A DNA stretch of 27,021 nucleotides, taken from the NCBI GenBank assembly GCA_009746045.1, contig RPFO01000689.1:1-27021 (forward strand). The letters run 5' to 3'. The notes under the pieces are model-generated. The model made no database searches, was not told the DNA's origin, and saw only the letters and a program-made list of their open reading frames with translations. The DNA comes from Mesostigma viride. Its lineage: Eukaryota > Streptophyta > Mesostigmatophyceae > Mesostigmatales > Mesostigmataceae. The first letter of the stretch is position 1. Each line of letters begins with the position of its first letter. The translations under genes were made by a program, and so were the position numbers. Below, piece after piece: positions 18,202 to 27,021 of this stretch.

Positions 18202-19552
18202 CGGCACATGGATTATGAAACAAATTGAAAGCACGGGCGCACAACATCAACCAATATCATAACTTATTTTACTGTACAAGGTAATGTTCATTGGTACCAC
18301 ATGCATTACTGGACAACTTTGGAGTTGGGTTTGATATGGCCTGCAGGCTATCTATTGTGAAAACTGCAAGGCATGCTGGTATGGCTACTAAGTGGAACAC
18401 CATGAATGGAATCCCTAGGAACACCAAGCCTAGTAATGTAAATTACAGGTGGCACAACTGGCACACACCACATCGTGGCAAATATAAGCCTGGACTGCAA
18501 CAGATGATGGCATTTTCCTGTTATGGCATGGTCGATCGGAGGGAATTTTCAACTTTTAATGCCGATGGACAATGTGAAAGTTATTCCACATAGGGCGGCC
18601 CGGCACTCAGCTGCTAACGTCTAGCTGACAACAAGCTTCACGGCCGAATCAGGGATGCAGCGTCCACTATTAAACCAAGGCATATGAAAAAAAATTCCTG
18701 CACAACGTCGGCTTACCGATGGTTGTGGTTAGCATGCGTGAACAAGAAGATTGTGTGGTTTGTACGCCAGTCTGATCCGGCGACATGGCAGTGGCTGCCG
18801 GCCAGCACATGCGCATGCCATTCGACATGCTGAATGGGGGGCTGTGCGTTAAAATCAAAATGAACATGACAAACATCTCATGTAAGAAATTTATATACAG
18901 CTTTCTGTCTCAAGCCAAAAAAGGGTGTGTCGTCATGCAATATATCAGTCCTGCCAGCCATAAACCTTAACTCCTAATCTGGAATTCACAATTGGCTTGT
19001 TTGAATCACACGCATAAACAAAGTAGTCGACACATGTCTACGGAAGCGGCATTTTGAACGTGAGATTGGATTGATTCGCCGTTTGGTTAGTAAGTTTCCC
19101 AGACTGCCATCGCTAGCAAATTTACCATGGCTAGCAGGTGCTGCGGTGCATTTTTTTGCTTAGGCAACGGGACCATTTTTCTTTAGTCTAGCGCAAAAAA
19201 GGCTAAGCATGGGCGGGTCGACATGGCGTCGCATGGGCCGTGAGGCCGGACTTGAACGGACGATAGTGTTGTACTAGTTCAGGCTGAAAATGATTCCACC
19301 GTTTTCCTTTTCTGATTCCACCGTTTTTCCTTTCCGATTCCTTGGATGAAATCTGGCCGAATCAGACAGAATAGTTCCTGCGGTGCCAAAAGGGCGGTTA
19401 CGAAAATGTGTGGCTGGAGTTTGTGCGAAGGGTAACTACTTTGACTGGTGCGCACTTGAAACTAGTCGGCATTGCTAGATGCCGCGGGGGTACACTCCAA
19501 CTTGAAAGCCGGACGTCTTGGGGGTCAAGGCCTGGCTTTCGGTAATGCAATG
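18202..19552. other. Non-coding stretch with minor short repeats
   Basis: No recognised gene, RNA or mobile element. A plus-strand frame of 100 codons at 18291-18593 has no recognisable motif. A small tandem duplication based on TGATTCCACCGTTTT lies at 19288-19341. Confidence 0.55.
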
Positions 19553-19679
19553 TTCCAATTTCAAAGTGAAAGGAGAATCCACTATTACACCATTTTACAA
19601 CACAAATCAGGTCAATTTTATTCCAATTTCAAAGTAAAAAGAGAATTCACCATTACACCATTTTACAACACAAATCAGG
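19553..19679. repeat. 68-bp tandem duplication
   Basis: Two copies of a sequence containing CCAATTTCAAAGT and TTACACCATTTTACAACAC, at 19553 and 19621, differ at a handful of bases. It lies in the 3' flank of the MYND gene at 19763. Confidence 0.9.
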
Positions 19680-19762
19680 ACTACATACACAAATTTCAAA
19701 CCCAAAATGCGTCCAGTTTTCCAGCCTCAAAAGCAAATTATTACTCTACATTTCCAGTTTTT

Positions 19763-20539
19763 CTATGAGGAAGAACCGTAGTAGAAGGTGAAGGAGAAGT
19801 CAACCTCAGAGAAGTCGACCTCGGTTCCATCCAGTATGGTCGTCCTGTTTACCCCCCTTATCACCCCTGCCAGCCCCTCCCTTGCTTGCCTCAGACGTTC
19901 GCATCTATCCTTATGCCTACTCCAGTCAGCACGCTGGCACTCCTCACTGCAATATCTGGCATCCCTACATCCTCTACACCACTTCTGAGGGCCTGTGTCG
20001 CACCCACACCCCTCCTTGGAGCAATTTCGCATACCACGCATGGGATCCCCATCCCTCACGATCGGGTCAGAGAGCAAGAAAAAGTTCATGTTGAGGGGTA
20101 CTTCTGCCCCTACACACGCATCAGCCCTCACGCGCAGGGAAGACGTAACATTCGGGTAAAATGCGCGCTTGTAGGTGCACCCAAGCTGAGCCCCTTCCTC
20201 TTCCCCCAACTCTATCTTTGGCCCCTTTGTAATGAACGACACCAAAAGGCGGAACTCCCTCGTTGGGTCTATTGGCGCTCTTAGATCCATCTGTGGTACG
20301 AAAAAACCCTCTTGAATACAGAAGTTCATATCAGCTAGCTGGGCGTACATAACCCTCTCCATTTGGCTGAACGAATCAAACGCCAATAAAACGGCCAAGT
20401 GGCGGCCTGTCTTCTCCTGCGCGACACGAACTTCCTCGAATATGCCACGCGACAGAAAGCGAACTTGTTTGTAAACGTTTTGAAGGACGCTTCCGTAGAC
20501 TTCATTCACGATCTCGGACTCATTCGCGATCTCGGCCAT
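19763..20539 (-). CDS. MYND zinc-finger protein, 258 aa, intact
   Basis: The MYND finger spans residues 173-213: C173-x4-C178, C188-x2-C191, C197-x3-C201, H209-x3-C213, with Trp206 and the typical ECQRADWSRHK core. MYND domains bind proline-containing peptides in partner proteins. Residues 1-105 form a region shared with the paralogue at 10506-11296, including TGRHLAVLLAFDSFSQ and REFRLLVSFITKG. This is not a domain I recognise; it is followed by a beta-like linker. The ATG at 20539 (MAEIANESE) matches MAETGELES of the paralogue, so an upstream in-frame TTG is not used. No palindrome occurs in the 170 bp upstream, unlike the paralogue. The tail ends in an aromatic/acidic stretch (EVDFSFTFYYGSSS). 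Confidence 0.88.
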   Translation of the reverse strand: MAEIANESEIVNEVYGSVLQNVYKQVRFLSRGIFEEVRVAQEKTGRHLAVLLAFDSFSQMERVMYAQLADMNFCIQEGFFVPQMDLRAPIDPTREFRLLVSFITKGPKIELGEEEGAQLGCTYKRAFYPNVTSSLRVRADACVGAEVPLNMNFFLLSDPIVRDGDPMRGMRNCSKEGCGCDTGPQKWCRGCRDARYCSEECQRADWSRHKDRCERLRQAREGLAGVIRGVNRTTILDGTEVDFSEVDFSFTFYYGSSS

Positions 20540-20618
20540 CTTTTTCAGGGAAAAAACGAACAAAAAGATTTACATCGCGGCCAAAAAAACGCGTTTTCCC
20601 ATTAGTGTGTTTGCCTAA

Positions 20619-20624
20619 TTTATT
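20619..20624 (-). terminator. Candidate poly(A) signal AATAAA for the 20710 gene
   Basis: TTTATT on the plus strand, about 85 nt beyond the stop at 20710. Position only; many AT-rich hexamers occur nearby. Confidence 0.35.
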
Positions 20625-20709
20625 GTAATCATTCATTTTTAAAACAGTCAGGTCCTTCACAACCTCAGAAAATGATTTCATTAAATTGGCATATACATTT
20701 AAAAACATC

Positions 20710-20964
20710 TTAGGTTTTGCGTTTCACTTTACGTTTGTTTCCCGGTTGAATAAAGTTGACACCATCCCCTTCATCGTCGGAAATTAAGGCCGGCATTTCG
20801 TCCACTTCAGCTTGTACATCATCTTTTTTCATCACAACCATGGCTGGAATTGAATCCCAAAATTTCTCAATCGCTCTAACAACTTCGGCTGGCAGTTTTT
20901 TGGCCCCCCGTTCAACTGCCTCTCTCTCCTGGTTCGACACCGAAACGTCCTTGTCTTTCTCCAT
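20710..20964 (-). CDS. Small charged protein with nuclear-signal-like tail, 84 aa
   Basis: Not recognised. Starting at the ATG at 20964 (MEKDKDVSVSNQEREAVERG), the product has a helical charged first half, a hydrophobic middle (RAIEKFWDSIPAMVVM), an acidic patch (DEMPALISDDEGDG) and a basic end, NKRKVKRKT, that resembles a nuclear localisation signal. An in-frame TTG further upstream is not a likely start. A CACGTG motif lies at 20977-20982, just before the ATG, and palindromes lie 110 nt and further upstream. It could instead be the last exon of a longer gene. Confidence 0.5.
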   Translation of the reverse strand: MEKDKDVSVSNQEREAVERGAKKLPAEVVRAIEKFWDSIPAMVVMKKDDVQAEVDEMPALISDDEGDGVNFIQPGNKRKVKRKT

Positions 20965-21074
20965 TGAAAAAAACTGCACGTGAAGCACAACTGGCACAAC
21001 CAATGTAAGTAAACCTAGTACCTTCAGGGGCGGATTAATTCATCAGCCGGAGTACAATTTTATTTTACAACGCC

Positions 21075-21265
21075 AACGGCCGTTGGCATTACAGCAATGA
21101 AGTTAAGATAAAAACGTCGTAATGCAACGGCTGATAAAACTGGCGTATAATCAATAACGCAAAAAAAATTGGCAAGAACTTTTTTTTGGAGGTCCAACGG
21201 CCGTTGGCATCACGTAAATCACAACAGCAATGATGGAAACTGATTTTGCAAGTCCAACGGCCGTT
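21075..21265 (-). promoter_or_regulatory. Three AACGGCCGTT palindromes upstream of the 20710 gene
   Basis: Perfect cores at 21075-21084, 21196-21205 and 21256-21265; the nearest is 110 nt before the ATG. All three share the right flank GGCAT, and the second and third continue CACGTAAATCACAA / CAAGAAAATCAGAA, close to the flank seen at 9467 and 10366. Confidence 0.5.
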
Positions 21266-21450
21266 GGCATCAAGAAAATCAGAAGAGGGAGCGACTGCCC
21301 AAAAAACGCATAATAATAAAACAAGTACCTTGCAGGTGGTTGACAGACGCGAATCTTGTGTGGCGACGTGGAATCTGCAAGGAATGCGCAAAAACGTTGC
21401 AATCAGAATTACAAGGATTACATATTTTCCACATTTAGTTTTTCAGGTCC

Positions 21451-21460
21451 AACGGCCGTT
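21451..21460. promoter_or_regulatory. AACGGCCGTT palindrome, rightmost copy
   Basis: Perfect core with the usual left flank CAGGTCC. No gene lies immediately downstream on the minus strand before the 21075-21265 cluster. Confidence 0.4.
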
Positions 21461-21544
21461 GGCATGAGATTAATAAGAATACCACTACATGCGTGTGAGA
21501 AAATTGTGCCGGGTGACAGAATTAAATCCAAGTTGCCCAGCAGG

Positions 21545-22067
21545 TGGGAGGGAGGGAGGGAGGGAGGGAGGGAGGGAAGGAGGGAAGGAGGGAGGTAGGG
21601 AAGGAGGGAAGGAGGGAAGTAGGGAGGGAGGGAGGGAGGGAGGGAGGGAGGGAGGGAGGGAAGGAGGGAAGGAGGGAAGGAGAGAAGAAGGGGAGGAAGG
21701 AGGGAAGGAGGGAAGGAGGGAAAGGAGTAGGGAAAGGAGGAGGGAAGGAGGGAAGGAGGGAAGGAGGGAAGGAGGGAAGGAGGGAAGGAGGGAAGGAGGA
21801 AGGAGGGAAGGAGGGAAGGAGGGAAGGAGGGAAGGAGGGAAGGAGGGAAGGAGGGAAGGAGGGAAGGAGGGAAGGAGGGAAGGAGGGAAGGAGGGAAGGA
21901 GGGAAGGAGGGAAGGAGGGAAGGAGGGAAGGAGGGAAGGAGGGAAGGAGGGAAGGAGGGAAGGAGGGAAGGAGGAAGGAGGGAAGGAGGGAAGGAGGGAA
22001 GGAGGGAAGGAGGGAAGGAGGGAAGGAGGGAAGGAGGGAAGGAGGGAAGGAGGGAAGGAGGGAAGGA
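21545..22067. repeat. Pure purine tract, (GGGA)n then (GGAGGGAA)n
   Basis: More than 500 bases of G and A only, apart from three T bases (21596, 21620 and 21729). It begins as GGGA repeats, which can form G-quadruplexes, and continues as GGAGGGAA octamers with a few deletions. It passes directly into the 29-bp minisatellite at 22068. Glu-Gly-Gly-Arg or Pro-Ser-Phe-Leu frames here are repeat artefacts. Confidence 0.97.
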
Positions 22068-25060
22068 TAAATACCTAGGGGGGGTGCTGGCATGCATAAA
22101 TACCTAGGGGGGGTGCTGGCAAGCATAAATACGTCGGGGGGGTGCTGGCATGCATAAATACCTAGGGGGGGTGCTGGCATGCATAAATACCTAGGGGGGT
22201 GCTGGCATGCATAAATACCTAGGGGGGGTGCTGGCATGCATAAATACCTAGGGGGGGTGCTGGCATGCATAAATACCTAGGGGGGGTGCTGGCATGCATA
22301 AATACCTAGGGGGGGTGCTGGCATGCATAAATACCTAGAGGGGGTGCTGGCATGCATAAATACCTAGGGGGGGTGCTGGCAAGCATAAATACCTAGGGGG
22401 GGTGCTGGCATGCATAAATACCTAGGGGGGTGCTGGCATGCATAAATACCTAGGGGGGGTGCTGGCATGCATAAATACCTAGGGGGGGTGCTGGCATGCA
22501 TAAATACCTAGGGGGGTGCTGGCATGCATAAATACCTAGGGGGGGTGCTGGCATGCATAAATACCTAGGGGGGGTGCTGGCATGCATAAATACCTGGGGG
22601 GGTGCTGGCATGCATAAATACCTAGGGGGGGTGCTGGCATGCATAAATACCTAGGGGGGGTGCTGGCATGCATAAATACCTAGGGGGGGTGCTGGCATGC
22701 ATAAATACCTAGGGGGGGTGCTGGCATGCATAAATACCTAGGGGGGTGCTGGCATGCATAAATACCTAGGGGGGGTGCTGGCATGCATAAATACCTAGGG
22801 GGGGGCTGGCATGCATAAATACCTAGGGGGGGGCTGGCATGCATAAATACCTAGGGGGGGGCTGGCATGCATAAATACCTAGGGGGGTGCTGGCATGCAT
22901 AAATACCTAGGGGGGGTGCTGGCATGCATAAATACCTAGGGGGGTGCTGGCATGCATAAATACCTAGGGGGGGGCTGGCATGCATAAATACCTAGGGGGG
23001 GTGCTGGCATGCATAAATACCTAGGGGGGGGCTGGCATGCATAAATACCTAGGGGGGGTGCTGGCATGCATAAATACCTAGGGGGGGTGCTGGCATGCAT
23101 AAATACCTAGGGGGGTGCTGGCATGCATAAATACCTAGGGGGGGTGCTGGCATGCATAAATACCTAGGGGGGTGCTGGCATGCATAAATACCTAGGGGGG
23201 GTGCTGGCATGCATAAATACCTAGGGGGGGTGCTGGCATGCATAAATACCTAGGGGGGGTGCTGGCATGCATAAATACCTAGGGGGGGTGCTGGCATGCA
23301 TAAATACCGGGGGGGTGCTGGCATGCATAAATACCTAGGGGGGGGCTGGCATGCATAAATACCTAGGGGGGGTGCTGGCATGCATAAATACCTAGGGGGG
23401 GGGCTGGCATGCATAAATACCTAGGGGGGGTGCTGGCATGCATAAATACCTAGGGGGGGTGCTGGCATGCATAAATACCTAGGGGGGGTGCTGGCATGCA
23501 TAAATACCTAGGGGGGGTGCTGGCATGCATAAATACCTAGGGGGGGTGCTGGCATGCATAAATACCTAGGGGGGGTGCTGGCATGCATAAATACCTAGGG
23601 GGGGTGCTGGCATGCATAAATACCTAGGGGGGGTGCTGGCATGCATAAATACCTAGGGGGGGTGCTGGCATGCATAAATACCTAGGGGGTGCTGGCATGC
23701 ATAAATACCGAGGGGGGGTGCTGGCATGCATAAATACCTAGGGGGGGTGCTGGCATGCATAAATACAGGGGGGGTGCTGGCATGCATAAATACCTAGGGG
23801 GGGTGCTGGCATGCATAAATACCTAGGGGGGGTGCTGGCATGCATAAATACCTAGGGGGGTGCTGGCATGCATAAATACGTCGGGGGGGTGCTGGCATGC
23901 ATAAATACCTAGGGGGGGCTGGCATGCATAAATACCTAGGGGGGGTGCTGGCATGCATAAATACCTAGGGGGGGTGCTGGCATGCATAAATACCTAGGGG
24001 GGGTGCTGGCATGCATAAATACCTAGGGGGGGTGCTGGCATGCATAAATACCTAGGGGGGTGCTGGCATGCATAAATACCTAGGGGGGGTGCTGGCATGC
24101 ATAAATACCTAGAGGGGGTGCTGGCATGCATAAATACCTAGGGGGGGTGCTGGCATGCATAAATACCTAGGGGGGGTGCTGGCATGCATAAATACCTGGG
24201 GGGTGCTGGCATGCATAAATACCTAGGGGGGGTGCTGGCATGCATAAATACCGAGGGGGGGTGCTGGCATGCATAAATACCGAGGGGGGGTGCTGGCATG
24301 CATAAATACCTAGGGGGGGTGCTGGCATGCATAAATACCTAGGGGGGGTGCTGGCATGCATAAATACCTAGGGGGGGTGCTGGCATGCATAAATACCTAG
24401 GGGGGGTGCTGGCATGCATAAATACCTAGGGGGGGTGCTGGCATGCATAAATACCTAGGGGGTGCTGGCATGCATAAATACCTAGGGGGGGTGCTGGCAT
24501 GCATAAATACCTAGGGGGGGTGCTGGCATGCATAAATACCTAGGGGGGGTGCTGGCATGCATAAATACCTAGGGGGGGTGCTGGCATGCATAAATACCTA
24601 GAGGGGTGCTGGCATGCATAAATACCGAGGGGGGGTGCTGGCATGCATAAATACCTAGGGGGGGTGCTGGCATGCATAAATACTGGGGGGTGCTGGCATG
24701 CATAAATACCTAGGGGGGGTGCTGGCATGCATAAATACCGAGGGGGTGCTGGCATGCATAAATACCGAGGGGGGGTGCTGGCATGCATAAATACCTAGGG
24801 GGGGTGCTGGCATGCATAAATACCTAGGGGGGGTGCTGGCATGCATAAATACCTAGGGGGGGTGCTGGCATGCATAAATACCTAGGGGGGTGCTGGCATG
24901 CATAAATACCTAGGGGGGGTGCTGGCATGCATAAATACCTAGAGGGGGTGCTGGCATGCATAAATACCGAGGGGGGGTGCTGGCATGCATAAATACCGAG
25001 GGGGGTGCTGGCATGCATAAATACCGAGGGGGGGTGCTGGCATGCATAAATACCTAGGGG

Positions 25061-25261
25061 TTCAGCTGCCATTCGTACCTTTTTTTCTGTTTTTATTTTT
25101 TAATGGGGGCCGGCCTGGGGCAGCGGCGGCGGGTGGACGAAAACTGATAGCGTTCCCCTTTGTGCATCCCGTGACCACCGGCCACCAAACGGAGGCACGA
25201 CACCAAGGCAGATCAAGCACCAAAGGAAGCAGCAAGGACGTTGACGTTATTAACCAAGAAT
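25061..25261. mobile_element. 201-bp insert in the minisatellite, copy 1
   Basis: A unique sequence interrupts a unit inside its G-run: CCTAGGGG precedes it and GGGGGTGCTGG follows. It contains a GC-rich centre (GGCCGGCCTGGGGCAGCGG) and, read on the minus strand, ends in an A-rich stretch (TTAAAAAATAAAAACAGAAA), as many retroposed short elements do. No coding frame or Pol III boxes are convincing, so the mobile nature is inferred. Confidence 0.5.
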
Positions 25262-25929
25262 GGGGGTGCTGGCATGCATAAATACGTCGGGGGGGGTGCT
25301 GGCATGCATAAATACCTAGGGGGGTGCTGGCATGCATAAATACCTAGGGGGGGTGCTGGCATGCATAAATACCTAGAGGGGGTGCTGGCATGCATAAATA
25401 CCGAGGGGGGGTGCTGGCAAGCATAAATACCTAGGGGGGGTGCTGGCATGCATAAATACCTAGAGGGGGTGCTGGCATGCATAAATACCGAGGGGGGGTG
25501 CTGGCATGCATAAATACCTAGGGGGGGTGCTGGCATGCATAAATACATGTGGGGGGTGCTGGCATGCATAAATACCTAGGGGGGGTGCTGGCATGCATAA
25601 ATACCGAGGGGGGTGCTGGCATGCATAAATACCGAGGGGGGTGCTGGCATGAATAAATACCTAGGGGGGGGTGCTGGCATGCATAAATACCTAGGGGGGG
25701 TGCTGGCATGCATAAATACCTAGGGGGGTGCTGGCATGCATAAATACCTAGGGGGGGTGCTGGCATGCATAAATACCTAGGGGGGGGTGCTGGCATGCAT
25801 AAATACCTAGAGGGGGTGCTGGCATGAATAAATACCGAGGGGGGGTGCTGGCATGCATAAATACCGAGGGGGGTGCTGGCATGCATAAATACCGAGGGGG
25901 GGATGCTGGCATGCATAAATACCTAGGGG

Positions 25930-26130
25930 TTCAGCTGCCATTCGTACCTTTTTTTCTGTTTTTATTTTTTTAATGGGGGCCGGCCTGGGGCAGCGGCGGC
26001 GGGTGGACGAAAACTGATAGCGTTCCCGTTTGTGCATCCCGTGACCACCGGCCACCAAACGGAGGCACGACACCAAGGCAGATCAAGCACCAAAGGAAGC
26101 AGCAAGGACGTTGACGTTATTAACAAGAAT
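25930..26130. mobile_element. 201-bp insert in the minisatellite, copy 2
   Basis: Nearly identical to 25061-25261: one extra T, one missing C and one substitution (CCCCTTTG versus CCCGTTTG). The offset is 869 bp. Both copies are followed by a unit with the rare CGTCGG variant, which shows that insert and neighbouring units were duplicated together. Confidence 0.6.
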
Positions 26131-27021
26131 GGGGTGCGGCATGGCATAAATACGTCGGGGTGCTGGCAGCATTAAATACCTAGGGGCGGGTGTACTGGCA
26201 TGCATAAATACCGAGGGGGGGGTGCTGGCATGCATAAATACCTAGAGGGGTTGCTGGATGCATAAATACCGAGGGGGGGTGCTGGCATGCATAAATACCT
26301 AGGGGGGTGCTGGCATGCATAAATACCTAGGGGGGGGTGCTGGCATGCATAAATACCGAGGGGGGGTGCTGGCATGCATAAATACCTAGGGGGGGTGCTG
26401 CTGGCATGCATAAATACCGAGGGGGGGTGCTGGCATGCATAAATACCTAGGGGGGGCTGGCATGCATAAATACGTCGGGGGTGCTGGCATGCATTAATAA
26501 CCTTAGGGGGGGTGCTGGCATGCATAAATACCTAGGGGGGTGCTGGCATGCATAAATACTAGGGGGGGGCTGGCATGCATAAATACCTAGGGGGGGTGCT
26601 GGAAATTGCAATAAATACCTAGGGGGGGTGCTGGCATGCATAAATACCTAGGGGGGGGCTGGCATGCATAAATACCTAGGGGGGGTGCTGGCATGCATAA
26701 ATACCTAGGGGGGGTGGCTGGCATGCATAAATACCTAGGGGGGTGGGGCTGGCATGCATAAAACTCGGGGAAGGGGCGTGCTGGCATGCATAAATACCTA
26801 CGGGGGGTGCTGGCATGCATAAATACCTAGGGGGGTGCTGGCATGCATAAATACCGGGGGGGTGCTGGCATGCATAAATACCTAGGGGGCGGTGCTGGCA
26901 TGCATAAATACCTAGAGGGGTGCTGGCATGCCATAAATACCGAGGGGGGGTGCTGCAAGCATAAATACCTAGGGGGGGGTGCTGGCATGCAAAATACCTA
27001 GGGGGGTGCTGGCATGCATAA

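Larger units (their letters stand above)
22068..27021. repeat. 29-bp minisatellite, roughly 150 copies, runs off the window
   Basis: The unit is ATAAATACCTAGG, a G-run, then TGCTGGCATGC. The G-run varies between copies, giving units of about 27-30 bp. Variant units carry CCGAGG, CCTAGAG or CGTCGG in place of CCTAGG, and occasional GCAAGC in place of GCATGC. Copies are very uniform from 22068 to about 25050 and become ragged after about 26130, with insertions and losses. Minus-strand frames with MHASTPPRYLCMPAPP peptides arise from the repeat itself. Confidence 0.98.

Noticed and set aside
18291-18593. Plus-strand 100-codon frame as a gene
   Set aside because: No motif, no palindrome or other signal, and no paralogue in the window.
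21485-22270. Frames of Pro-Ser-Leu-Leu or Glu-Gly-Gly-Arg repeats
   Set aside because: Translations of a pure purine tract, open in overlapping frames on both strands.
22450-26820. Many minus-strand frames with MHASTPPRYLC peptides
   Set aside because: Produced by the 29-bp unit, whose three frames all lack stops on the minus strand and contain ATG from GCATGC.

Overview
The window looks like nuclear DNA of a plastid-bearing eukaryote, most likely a green-lineage or other alga. It holds a decayed plastid rpoB fragment, MYND-finger and F-box proteins, plant-type G-boxes, AATAAA-like signals, no bacterial gene organisation and very large simple-sequence arrays. Both ends run into tandem arrays (a hexanucleotide on the left, a 29-bp minisatellite on the right), so this may be a contig that stops where assembly failed. 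The species cannot be named from the sequence.

Layout. 1-3992: nearly pure AAGGAC hexamer array. 3993-4980: short GC-rich segment, possibly a proline-rich minus-strand exon, then non-coding DNA. 4981-5398: five 79-bp repeats, followed by the rpoB fragment (about 5530-5984). 6224-11296: a compact run of six apparently intronless genes, all on the minus strand: three Cys/His-cluster proteins, two unknowns and a MYND protein. 11334-13893: thirteen copies of a 208-bp repeat directly upstream of that MYND gene. 14246-14457: a foldback element with a Pol III B-box-like motif. 14953-15900: an F-box gene (minus). 16030-19550: mostly featureless sequence with a dinucleotide/tetranucleotide complex at 17495-17893, inside a direct duplication. 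19763-20964: a second, intact MYND gene and a small lysine-rich gene (minus). 21545-22067: pure GGGA/GGAA purine tract. 22068-27021: the 29-bp minisatellite, interrupted twice by the same 201-bp insert.

The main finding is a palindrome, CCAACGGCCGTTGG. Its 10-base core occurs 30 times perfectly and once with one change between 7865 and 21460. It lies 41-56 nt upstream of the start codon of five consecutive genes, and 81-123 nt upstream of two more. It is also the anchor of every 208-bp unit. Each half contains AACGG, the core of plant MYB3R/MSA sites, so it is a good candidate for a shared cis-element of this gene cluster. Half of the same element, with its right flank, sits exactly at the end of the hexamer array.

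Two paralogue pairs support the gene models. The Cys/His genes at 6224 and 8420, and the MYND genes at 10506 and 19763, match in length and motif order only if one G is added to a G-run in the first member of each pair. Those two frameshifts are therefore either base-calling errors or young lesions. No function can be assigned beyond zinc binding, protein interaction and, for the F-box gene, probable ubiquitin-ligase targeting.
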